From: Marine Group II euryarchaeote MED-G33
GTDB lineage: Archaea > Thermoplasmatota > Poseidoniia > Poseidoniales > Thalassarchaeaceae
NCBI GenBank assembly: GCA_949538655.1
Contig: CATISE010000112.1
Coordinates: 1-7,563 of the forward strand
Reading direction: 5' to 3'
Length of the DNA stretch: 7,563 bases
A program made the position numbers and the translations under genes. This document shows positions 1 through 5,486 of the stretch, piece after piece (within the stretch, counting starts at the first letter, position 1; every line of letters starts with the position of its first letter). Below the pieces are notes generated by a model. It did no database searches. It was not told where the DNA came from and saw nothing but the letters and a program-made list of their open reading frames with translations.

Positions 1-2
1 GG

Positions 3-95
3 CCGGCAATGGATGACTTGGGCATGGAGTGGTTGCCCGTTGAATCATCAATTGTTGATGGTGTCAACTCCGCAATAGAAGCGGGTTGGCGCTGA
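3..95 (+). CDS. C-terminal fragment of a probable NAD(P)-dependent SDR-family reductase/epimerase (5'-truncated)
   Basis: An open frame enters from the left edge and ends with TGA at 93-95, giving about 30 residues. The fragment contains DLGMEWLPVESSIVDGV and ends in AGWR. Its pattern (D-L-G, two residues, an aromatic or large residue, x-P, two residues, E-S, then a hydrophobic helix ending in a G-aromatic tail) resembles the last helix of extended short-chain dehydrogenases of the dihydroflavonol/cinnamoyl-CoA reductase kind, recalled from family knowledge. The Rossmann domain and catalytic Tyr-Lys lie outside the window, so activity cannot be judged. It lies 49 bases upstream of the preferred pyrF start on the same strand and may share its transcript. 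Another protein with a similar short tail cannot be excluded. Confidence 0.45.
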   Translation, partial: PAMDDLGMEWLPVESSIVDGVNSAIEAGWR

Positions 96-144
96 AGGGT
101 TGAATGCGAAGGATTGAGGGGTGGGGGCCCAACCGGGGTGTTTG

Positions 145-948
145 ATGGAACCTGCCGAAGTTTGGGGTGCGCGATGGGATTCGTGTGACAATCCTTTGTC
201 CCGAAGATACATGGAAGTCGTCTGCCGTAAGCAAAGTTTGGTCGTTCTCGCTGCTGATTTGAATACAATGTCTGGGTTGAATAATTTAATCGATCAGGTC
301 GGGCCGAATATCGCTGCACTGAAGACTCATGTTGATTTGATTGATGATTGGAGTGCCGAGAGTTGGGCTGCTTTCTGTGAAAAGGCAACGGCACATGATT
401 TACTCATTTTTGAAGATCGGAAATTTGCAGATATTGGTCCGATTTCTAGGGGGCAGATGGCTGGGGTTTACGATATCCGTTCATGGGCTAATATCGTCAC
501 CGCACATGGGATTTCTGGGCCAGATATTGTTGATGGTTTGTGTGCAGGATGGAGTGATGTCGATCGGGAGGGGGGCGTTCTTCTCCTAGCACAAATGTCC
601 AGTAGGGGTAACTTGCTCGGATTGCCAGGGTATACCGATGAAATGGTTTCTGCTGGAATTTCCAACCAGGGTGTATTTGGTTTCATTGGGAATGGGAGTC
701 GCCCCGCTGAATTAACCATACTACGTGGAAAGGTTGGGGATCGGAAACTCATCTGGACGCCGGGCGTCAATTTAGCGGTTGGAGATGGTGAAATGGGTCA
801 GAGATATGGGGACCCTCATGAAGCCATACAAGCAGGTAGTGATGGAATCATCGTTGGTTCTGGGATATACAAATCCGATGATCCAAGGGGTGTTGCTGCC
901 AAATATGCTGAAATCTCTTGGTTGGCGCTCACCGAGCGGAGTGAGTGA
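145..948 (+). CDS. pyrF: Orotidine-5'-phosphate decarboxylase, eukaryotic (URA3/UMPS-like) type
   Basis: This is the cytosolic enzyme for the last step of de novo UMP synthesis, decarboxylating OMP to UMP. Numbered from the ATG at 145 (267 aa), it has LKTH with Lys60, then FEDRKFADIG carrying the catalytic Asp91-Lys93-Asp96 array. AHG, LAQMSS, GFI, WTPGV, GQRY and GSDGIIVG follow in the order expected for the TIM barrel. Wording and order match yeast URA3 and the C-terminal domain of animal UMPS far better than the short bacterial or archaeal enzymes, and the N-terminal NPLSRRYMEVV helix is also eukaryotic-type. An in-frame GTG at 121 would add 8 residues; the ATG is preferred because homology begins after it and GGGGTG lies just upstream. 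Oddity: the phosphate-binding Arg of the IVGRG motif is Ser239 (IVGSGIY). The next gene starts 2 bases after the stop, or overlaps it if its GTG is used. Fold assignment is very secure; full activity is less certain. Confidence 0.95.
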   Translation: MEPAEVWGARWDSCDNPLSRRYMEVVCRKQSLVVLAADLNTMSGLNNLIDQVGPNIAALKTHVDLIDDWSAESWAAFCEKATAHDLLIFEDRKFADIGPISRGQMAGVYDIRSWANIVTAHGISGPDIVDGLCAGWSDVDREGGVLLLAQMSSRGNLLGLPGYTDEMVSAGISNQGVFGFIGNGSRPAELTILRGKVGDRKLIWTPGVNLAVGDGEMGQRYGDPHEAIQAGSDGIIVGSGIYKSDDPRGVAAKYAEISWLALTERSE

Positions 949-950
949 GA

Positions 951-1238
951 ATGAGTGCTGTTCTCGGTTGGTTTCTCGTTCTGTTTCTAACTGGTATTAT
1001 CGTCTTGATCGGTTGGTGGCAATGGAAATCGTACGTCACTTTAGACCAGCGAATTGAACAATTAGATTCCACGCTTCTCGATAGTGCTGGAACGCGGGTT
1101 GAGAAGGTCTTGGATGCCCCTGCTGGAAGTGTTGTCGTGCCGTATGTCGCCTCAACTTTGGTGCCCGTACAACAGCCTCCCTCAATGGTGGTGCCCTCTA
1201 CTGCAGATGTGCCAGCTGTGCGATTGGTGCAGGATTAA
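951..1238 (+). CDS. Small single-pass membrane protein of unknown function
   Basis: A 95-aa protein. Residues 4-24 form a hydrophobic helix (GWFLVLFLTGIIVLIGWW) followed by WKSY, so it is probably an N-terminal anchor rather than a cleaved signal peptide. The remaining 65 residues are hydrophilic, then Val/Pro-rich (PYVASTLVPVQQPPSMVVP), and look largely disordered. The ATG at 951 sits 2 bases after the pyrF TGA and is preceded by GAGTGAGTGAGA, which gives weak ribosome-binding potential. An in-frame GTG at 945 would overlap the pyrF stop. The tight coupling to pyrF and typical packing argue that it is translated, but no family is recognised. Its stop codon overlaps, on the other strand, the stop of the convergent pseudo-receiver gene. 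Confidence 0.6.
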   Translation: MSAVLGWFLVLFLTGIIVLIGWWQWKSYVTLDQRIEQLDSTLLDSAGTRVEKVLDAPAGSVVVPYVASTLVPVQQPPSMVVPSTADVPAVRLVQD

Positions 1239-1897
1239 GCTAGAAAATAGTAGGCTGCACCGCCGATGGCACCCAGTAGAATTAGAAACAAGAAATACTT
1301 GAGTTTCCCTCCCTTCTTCTTTTTGGGTTCGGGCGAGGGTTCTGGTATTGGAAGTGGAAGTGATGGTAGAGGCATGGCGCTGATGACTTCGACGACTTCT
1401 TCGTCATCTCTCTTGGCACGCATACTTTCAACGTCATCAGGATAGAGTTTGTCGAGATCTTCGAGACCTGGTGCCTCTGGAATTTCGCCCATAATCATCC
1501 CCCAGTTATCATCGATGATGGTTTGTGTAACTGGTTTTTCAAGCCACGCAACCGCACCCGCTGAGTGAGTAGCATTGGCCGCGAGTTCTCTCTGGGTTCG
1601 CGAAGCCATGAATGCGATTCGCGCATATGCGTCGGATTCGCGCATTTCGAGAGCTGCGATATGGCCGTCCATGGTAGGGAGTTCAAGAGACAATAGTACT
1701 AGGTCGGGCCGATGTTGTACGTATGTGTCGACGGCGAGGTCGCCATCTTCACAAATCTCAATCCTCCAACCCTTCTGTGTGAAGACTTGAGTCAGGCGCA
1801 TTGTACCCATGGGGTTGTTGTCGACAATGAGAACCAACTGTGCGTCAGGATCATCAGTTTCAGTTACCCGGACCATGTCACTCACATCCTCGGACAC
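1235..1897 (-). CDS. Tail-anchored protein with a degenerate response-regulator receiver (pseudo-REC) domain
   Basis: A 220-aa protein with a CheY-like receiver fold at about residues 20-140: strand 1 LVLIVDNNP, strand 3 PDLVLLSLELPTMDG, strand 4 IAFMASR, and LEKPV with the conserved Lys121. The phospho-acceptor position is Ser70, not Asp. One of the two acidic pocket residues is Asn27, and the switch Thr/Ser position aligns with Ala98. Phosphorylation by a histidine kinase is therefore unlikely. After an acidic segment and a Pro-rich linker (about 178-191) come KKKK (192-195) and one hydrophobic helix (201-220) ending exactly at the C-terminus. This architecture suggests a cytosolic pseudo-receiver tethered to the membrane. 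It is the last gene of the pfdA-ftsY-DUF1844 cluster, 31 bases after DUF1844. The listed start is a GTG; the ATG at 1876, with GAGG about 10 bases upstream, is a good alternative and removes 7 residues. Partner and role are unknown. Confidence 0.85.
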   Translation of the reverse strand: MSEDVSDMVRVTETDDPDAQLVLIVDNNPMGTMRLTQVFTQKGWRIEICEDGDLAVDTYVQHRPDLVLLSLELPTMDGHIAALEMRESDAYARIAFMASRTQRELAANATHSAGAVAWLEKPVTQTIIDDNWGMIMGEIPEAPGLEDLDKLYPDDVESMRAKRDDEEVVEVISAMPLPSLPLPIPEPSPEPKKKKGGKLKYFLFLILLGAIGGAAYYFLA

Positions 1898-1928
1898 CGG
1901 TTATCGTCATGAAAGGCACGGGTCGTCC

Positions 1929-2300
1929 TTATTCCTCCTCATCATTGATGAGGGTGTCTGATGGGGCCGTCTGTGGTGAGGTGAACGTTTCCTTCAACTC
2001 CTCTTGGCGTTTCATCTCTGCTTCGATGTCCTTTTGCCGCTCGGGTGCTCGTACAAAGTGCATCTTTAATTCGGATATGAGTCCTTTGAGGATGGTTTCT
2101 TCGACTTCCTCCAAGTTCCCCTTGGTTCGTGTTTGGAGTGTATCTAGTAGGTCGATTGCGGCCTTGGCCTCTGCCATATTGAAATGGATCATGCCCTCTT
2201 CATCCGGCATCATCCCAATGTGCATCATTGCGCTTCGTTGTAGCATTGAAATTAAGGAAAAAAATCGCTGACTTTCTTCACTCTGTAATACTTCGTCCAT
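1929..2300 (-). CDS. DUF1844 domain protein
   Basis: A 123-aa protein. Residues about 12-83 match the DUF1844 pattern as I recall it: a FFSLISMLQRSAMMHIG helix, a short acidic loop ending in an N-x-A-E-A-K helix, the signature IDLLDTLQTRTKGNLEEVEE, then LLxELK-like and MHFVR segments. The C-terminus (about 88-123) is charged and probably disordered, ending in DEEE. The domain has no established biochemical activity; it is mostly seen in bacteria as a short helical protein. No signal peptide or membrane helix is present, although the first helix is fairly hydrophobic. The ATG is preceded by GAGGTGA, which overlaps the ftsY stop, so translation is probably coupled to FtsY. The context suggests a link to membrane protein targeting, but this is inference only. 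Confidence 0.85.
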   Translation of the reverse strand: MDEVLQSEESQRFFSLISMLQRSAMMHIGMMPDEEGMIHFNMAEAKAAIDLLDTLQTRTKGNLEEVEETILKGLISELKMHFVRAPERQKDIEAEMKRQEELKETFTSPQTAPSDTLINDEEE

Positions 2301-2304
2301 TACT

Positions 2305-2311
2305 TCACCTC
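2305..2311 (-). promoter_or_regulatory. Shine-Dalgarno for the DUF1844 gene, overlapping the ftsY stop
   Basis: On the minus strand GAGGTGA ends 4 bases before the ATG at 2300 and shares bases with the ftsY TGA (2312-2310). It fits the archaeal 16S anti-Shine-Dalgarno and fixes the DUF1844 start. The overlap suggests reinitiation by ribosomes finishing ftsY. Confidence 0.7.
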
Positions 2312-3677
2312 ATTCAAACATCATCTGGAGTAGCCAGTCTGGATCAAATTGTTTCAGATCTTCGTATTCTTGGCCAATGCCCGCCAGAACAATTGGTCGG
2401 CCTGTAGCGTGTGCAATCGATAGTGCCGCGCCACCTTTAGCGTCAGTATCGAGTTTGCAAAGTACGGCACCGTCAAATTTGAGCATGCGTTGGAATTCGA
2501 CTGCTTGTTCAACTGCGTCATTACCTGCAAGAGCGTCGCCGACGAAGAGAACCAAGTGGGGCTGGGCGACTCTGTGCACCTTTTGCAACTCATTCATGAG
2601 ATTGATTTTGTTTGTCATACGTCCCGCGGTATCGACGATTACTACGTCGGCTCCACGAGCTTTTGCGCTTTCAACTGCGTCTCTAGCGATTGCAGCAGAG
2701 TCGCCGCCTCTTTCGCTGGAAACGCACCGAACGCCAATCCTTTCCGCATGCGTTTCGAGTTGGTCGATGGCGCCCGCACGGAATGTGTCCGCTGCAGCAA
2801 GGACGACATTTCGGCCTTCGGATTTGAGGCGATGTGCGATTTTTGCGGTGGTGGTGGTTTTACCCGTTCCATTAACGCCTACCATCATCACAATGACAGG
2901 TGTGTCGCCCGCCTCAATCATACCGTCAATTGTTGCGTTAAAATCCCAATATCCTGCGGCCAAAAGGCTGCGGAGTGCGCGTTTCAGACTGGCCTCGATT
3001 ACTTTGGCTAGGTTGGCGCCTTTTCTCAATCGACTGCCGATTAATTCTGTACGTAAGGCCGTTAACACGGCCTCCATTGCACGGCTACCCATATCGGCCT
3101 CCAGCATGACCAATTCTAATTCTTCAAGAAGGTCGTCGAACACCGGTCCGCCTTTGATAATCCGGCCGCCCTTCTCTACAACGCCGCCTCCAAGATCAAT
3201 ATCAAACTCGACGCCTTGTTCGGTCTCGACGGTTTTTTTGCCAGATGACATTCTGGGTGCTTGTTCAACTTCAACCAATTTCCGGCCGGTTGTTGATCTC
3301 ATCATGTGGAGGTCGACTCGGGATCCGTCTGGGCGTGTGACTTGGTCTACGTCAAACCCTTTCTTGGCGAGTTGTTTCTTTTCCTTCTGTTTTCGTTTGC
3401 GTTCCCTTTCCAACAGTTTCCGCTCTTTTTTCGATAGCGTTGTAGTAGGTTGGGGTTCGGGCTCGTCGTCCCATTCATCCCACTCATCATCGGTTGTTGG
3501 TGCCTCAACGGGTTCCTCGATTTCTGAAATGTCATCCCATTCTTCTTCAACAGATGTCGTGATAGTCGCAATTGCTTCGTTCGCTTCTTCGCTGCCCTCT
3601 TCAGCAGTAAGGGCATCTAAATCCGTTTCATCAGCGAGTTCTTTGACGCGCTTTTTGAATCGATCGAAGAATCCCAT
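2310..3677 (-). CDS. ftsY: Signal recognition particle receptor FtsY (SRP GTPase)
   Basis: This is the membrane-associated GTPase that pairs with SRP54 to deliver ribosome-nascent chain complexes to the Sec translocon. It has 455 aa. An amphipathic N-terminal helix (MGFFDRFKKRVKEL) probably contacts lipid. A long acidic region (22-78) rich in Asp, Glu and Trp follows, then a strongly basic stretch (82-107). The N domain spans about 175-245 and the G domain 260-455. G-domain motifs are GVNGTGKTT (267-275), DTFRAGA (297-303), DTAGR (349-353), CKLD (407-410), DAKGG (412-416) and GIGQ (433-436), followed by the FtsY-type ending EDLKQFDPDWLL. The TKLD motif reads CKLD, with the specificity Asp kept. 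The ATG is preceded by AGGTG that overlaps the pfdA stop. It is much longer than a minimal archaeal FtsY because of the charged N-terminal part. Confidence 0.98.
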   Translation of the reverse strand: MGFFDRFKKRVKELADETDLDALTAEEGSEEANEAIATITTSVEEEWDDISEIEEPVEAPTTDDEWDEWDDEPEPQPTTTLSKKERKLLERERKRKQKEKKQLAKKGFDVDQVTRPDGSRVDLHMMRSTTGRKLVEVEQAPRMSSGKKTVETEQGVEFDIDLGGGVVEKGGRIIKGGPVFDDLLEELELVMLEADMGSRAMEAVLTALRTELIGSRLRKGANLAKVIEASLKRALRSLLAAGYWDFNATIDGMIEAGDTPVIVMMVGVNGTGKTTTTAKIAHRLKSEGRNVVLAAADTFRAGAIDQLETHAERIGVRCVSSERGGDSAAIARDAVESAKARGADVVIVDTAGRMTNKINLMNELQKVHRVAQPHLVLFVGDALAGNDAVEQAVEFQRMLKFDGAVLCKLDTDAKGGAALSIAHATGRPIVLAGIGQEYEDLKQFDPDWLLQMMFE

Positions 3678-3682
3678 GTCAA

Positions 3683-3687
3683 CACCT
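3683..3687 (-). promoter_or_regulatory. Shine-Dalgarno for ftsY
   Basis: AGGTG on the minus strand lies 5 bases before the ftsY ATG and overlaps the pfdA TAG (3688-3686). It supports the chosen ftsY start and translational coupling of prefoldin and FtsY. Confidence 0.6.
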
Positions 3688-4180
3688 AATCATCCAATGT
3701 AAGTTCGGTGCCGTGCTTTCTCCGACGGCGGGTGGGTTTGGCCTGGGGGCTCTCTTCGGCTGGTTCAGCCTCTTGCGCTGCCTGAATCGCAGCGGCTGCT
3801 TCTGAGAATGTGTTTGCCAGTTCGGTTACCACTGTTTCAGTATCGGTGAATTCATTCTGCAATGTGTCCATGACTTCCTCGACCTCTTCCAAACGGGATT
3901 CCAGGATTGTGATCGCTTCTGCCCGGGGCTTCTCTGCTTGGACGCCGGAACCAATGTCAACGACGACCGTGTTTCCCTCGGTAGAAATTGGTAGTTGTAC
4001 ACCGCCACCCAATGGAATCATTGTTGATTGTTGGGCATCTAGTGTCTTGAGGGCTGCGATCACGCCGAGTTGTTCCATACGGATTTCTGACAGTTTCGTA
4101 ATCTGTTCTTCGATTCGGGCCATCTTCTGTCGATTCATCTCGACAAGTTGCGCAATTCGTTGTAATTCCTGCTGCTCCAT
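3686..4180 (-). CDS. pfdA: Prefoldin alpha subunit (GimC alpha)
   Basis: Alpha subunit of the hexameric jellyfish-shaped cochaperone that captures unfolded proteins in the cytosol and passes them to the thermosome. From the ATG at 4180 it has 164 aa. An N-terminal coiled-coil helix (about 3-48) is followed by the beta hairpin region MIPLGGGVQLPI and NTVVVDIGSGVQAEK (about 55-85), the family signature, then a second coiled-coil helix (about 86-140). The C-terminus adds an acidic Ala/Glu/Pro stretch and a basic RRRRKHG patch beyond the usual core of about 140 aa. An in-frame GTG at 4183 immediately precedes the ATG; the ATG has GAGG 7 bases upstream. The gap to ftsY is 8 bases. Adjacency of pfdA and ftsY is a known euryarchaeal arrangement. 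Confidence 0.95.
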   Translation of the reverse strand: MEQQELQRIAQLVEMNRQKMARIEEQITKLSEIRMEQLGVIAALKTLDAQQSTMIPLGGGVQLPISTEGNTVVVDIGSGVQAEKPRAEAITILESRLEEVEEVMDTLQNEFTDTETVVTELANTFSEAAAAIQAAQEAEPAEESPQAKPTRRRRKHGTELTLDD

Positions 4181-4181
4181 C

Positions 4182-4199
4182 ACCGGCCCTCGGGCCGGT
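4182..4199 (-). promoter_or_regulatory. Perfect inverted repeat (RNA hairpin) at the pfdA ribosome-binding site
   Basis: ACCGGCCC and GGGCCGGT are perfect inverted arms separated by 2 bases. In the minus-strand mRNA this gives a 7-bp GC-rich stem with a CGAG loop. The only Shine-Dalgarno-like bases (GAGG) lie at the loop and stem edge, and the stem ends one base before the pfdA ATG. It could restrain pfdA translation or be a remnant end signal for the upstream DoxX-like gene; no T-tract follows. The structure is seen directly; the function is inferred. Confidence 0.5.
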
Positions 4200-4240
4200 C
4201 GACTGGCCCGGATGTCATCAAGCCGTCGATGGTGTATGTT

Positions 4241-4606
4241 TCACGCTGCAAAGACAAATAGAGACATTGCAAGCATGGTCATTGCAGGTACTGCCTTACT
4301 GATTGGATCGGTGCGAATGCGCAAATGCATGAGGACTGCTCCGGCCATCAGAGCGGCCATGAACATGGCTGCTTCCTTTACTGGAAGTGGGATCCAGATC
4401 CCGGCAGCGAGGGTTACTGCAAGGGCGACTTTTGTAGTCCCTACCAGTGGTAAGGACCAGTCTGGTAACCCGTATACCTTGAATTCTTCACGTAAATTCT
4501 TCGCGTCTCCTCCACGGTAATTCGTATCCCAATTATATCGAATTGTCCACACAAAGAAAATTACTGTGGCAATTATCATCTGTAGTATCGTTGTTATTGT
4601 TTCCAT
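4241..4606 (-). CDS. DoxX-like (DoxX_2 type) four-helix membrane protein
   Basis: A 121-aa integral membrane protein with four predicted helices at about 6-22, 52-74, 79-96 and 105-121. The middle matches the DoxX-like pattern: YGLPDWSLPLVGTTKV at the start of helix 2, a GIWIPL turn, then AALMAGAVLMHLR in helix 3 and a charged RTDP loop. DoxX-like proteins are small membrane proteins associated with redox or respiratory functions in some bacteria, but most, including this one, have no proven substrate. The ATG is well fixed by GGAGGT 6 bases upstream. It lies 57 bases before pfdA on the same strand, divergent from the nucleotidyltransferase gene. It may lead the pfdA-ftsY transcript, or pfdA may have its own promoter; the sequence does not settle this. 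Confidence 0.8.
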   Translation of the reverse strand: METITTILQMIIATVIFFVWTIRYNWDTNYRGGDAKNLREEFKVYGLPDWSLPLVGTTKVALAVTLAAGIWIPLPVKEAAMFMAALMAGAVLMHLRIRTDPISKAVPAMTMLAMSLFVFAA

Positions 4607-4612
4607 ATTATT

Positions 4613-4618
4613 ACCTCC
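4613..4618 (-). promoter_or_regulatory. Shine-Dalgarno for the DoxX-like gene
   Basis: A full GGAGGT on the minus strand, followed by AATAAT and the ATG at 4606. It is the strongest ribosome-binding site in the window and implies a leadered mRNA for this gene. Confidence 0.75.
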
Positions 4619-4709
4619 AAGGGTATACTACATTAGTCACCCTTTACTTATGAATAGTCGTTTAATTTCTGCCGTTGGTCTGAAGAACTGGGTATAGGTC
4701 CCATTGGTT
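4619..4709. promoter_or_regulatory. Divergent intergenic region, likely two archaeal promoters
   Basis: This AT-rich spacer separates the DoxX-like gene (leftward) from the nucleotidyltransferase (rightward). On the minus strand TTCATAAG (about 4647-4654) lies about 45 bases before the ATG and would allow a short leader carrying the GGAGGT. A second TATA-like element, TAGTATAC, is closer to that start. For the rightward gene TTTAATTT (4661-4668) lies about 45 bases before the ATG. Box positions are guesses from base composition and spacing; no transcription start can be proved. Confidence 0.4.
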
Positions 4710-5486
4710 ATGGTCGCCCTTGCTGCCGTGCTCCTCTGCGGAGGGAAGGGGAGTCGGATGTTGGCCGGAGGTGTAACCACCCACAAACCTCTGTTGGAGG
4801 TGGGTGGAATGCCTGCGACTCGGTTTGTTGTAGAGGGGTTGTTGGGTGGAACAGTTCAATTCTCTCAATTCATCATTGTCGTTCCCCCTGGACGTGAATC
4901 AGAATATGAAGAAGCGTTGGATGGGTTGGGTTGCCGAATCATTACACAAGAACATGCATTGGGAACAGGAAATGCTGTGTACGATTCCTTGGAACACTTG
5001 CTATCCCCTGTGGAACATGTCTATGTCTCATTTGGTACGCAGCCGTTGGTGCGAACTGAAACCATCGAGGGTTCTTTGGAAAAACACATGCAGCATAATT
5101 TGGGATTTACATTGGCCACCGTCATCATGGACCATCCATATGCACCATTGCTTCGGGATTCGGATGGTAGGGTTTGTGGATCGGTGGAGACACATCTTGA
5201 GGGGGCTGAAATGCCAACGTATGGAGAAACAAATATTGGTGCTTATTGGGCCAGTAGAGTTGCGCTAGATGGGGTCTTGACTGGGTTACACAAATCGTTG
5301 TTTATCGAAAAGGAAAATCGCTATGACACCAATTCTGGGGAGCTTGGTTTCCCCAACGAAATGGTTCGTGGGTGTCTAGCAGCGGGTTTGGGTGTTGATG
5401 GAGTGCCAATCGCCACTGAAATAGAAATGATGGGGATTAAAACACCCGAAACGTTATCGGCGATTCGGGAGATTGTAGGCTCATGA
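4710..5486 (+). CDS. GlmU-like sugar-1-phosphate nucleotidyltransferase family protein, atypical active site
   Basis: A 258-aa protein of the GT-A/NTP-transferase fold. Numbered from the ATG at 4710, the nucleotide-binding loop is LCGGKGSRM (9-17), followed by HKPLLEVGG with Lys26. ITQEHALGTGNAV (about 78-90) aligns with the uracil-binding QxxxxGTGxA region of GlmU, TNIGAYW with the NTG sugar-binding segment, and the C-terminal MGIKTPETL with the GVNNR region. Such enzymes join a sugar-1-phosphate to an NTP. The segment that reads GDVPL in GlmU is GTQPL here, so the metal-binding Asp is Thr110, and the second metal ligand (Asn) aligns with Lys244. There is no left-handed-helix acyltransferase domain. 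Substrate is unknown. A TTG at 4704 could also start it. Its stop overlaps the sirtuin start as ATGA. Confidence 0.8.
   Translation: MVALAAVLLCGGKGSRMLAGGVTTHKPLLEVGGMPATRFVVEGLLGGTVQFSQFIIVVPPGRESEYEEALDGLGCRIITQEHALGTGNAVYDSLEHLLSPVEHVYVSFGTQPLVRTETIEGSLEKHMQHNLGFTLATVIMDHPYAPLLRDSDGRVCGSVETHLEGAEMPTYGETNIGAYWASRVALDGVLTGLHKSLFIEKENRYDTNSGELGFPNEMVRGCLAAGLGVDGVPIATEIEMMGIKTPETLSAIREIVGS

Noticed and set aside
1840..2271. A 143-codon + strand frame opposite DUF1844 and the pseudo-receiver start
   Set aside because: Its Ser-rich product has the composition of an antisense shadow; the minus-strand genes carry clear domains and ribosome-binding sites.
2377..3702. A 441-codon open frame on the + strand opposite ftsY
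   Set aside because: It is antisense to an unmistakable FtsY. Its product is Ser-rich with no recognisable motif, and it exists because the ftsY codon pattern avoids stops in that frame.
3810..4520. A 236-codon + strand frame opposite pfdA and the DoxX-like gene
   Set aside because: It spans two well-supported genes and their spacer on the other strand, and its product has no domain-like pattern.
4704..4709. TTG at 4704 as the start of the nucleotidyltransferase
   Set aside because: ATG at 4710 follows immediately in frame, and the nucleotide-binding strand begins right after it; the extra two residues add nothing.
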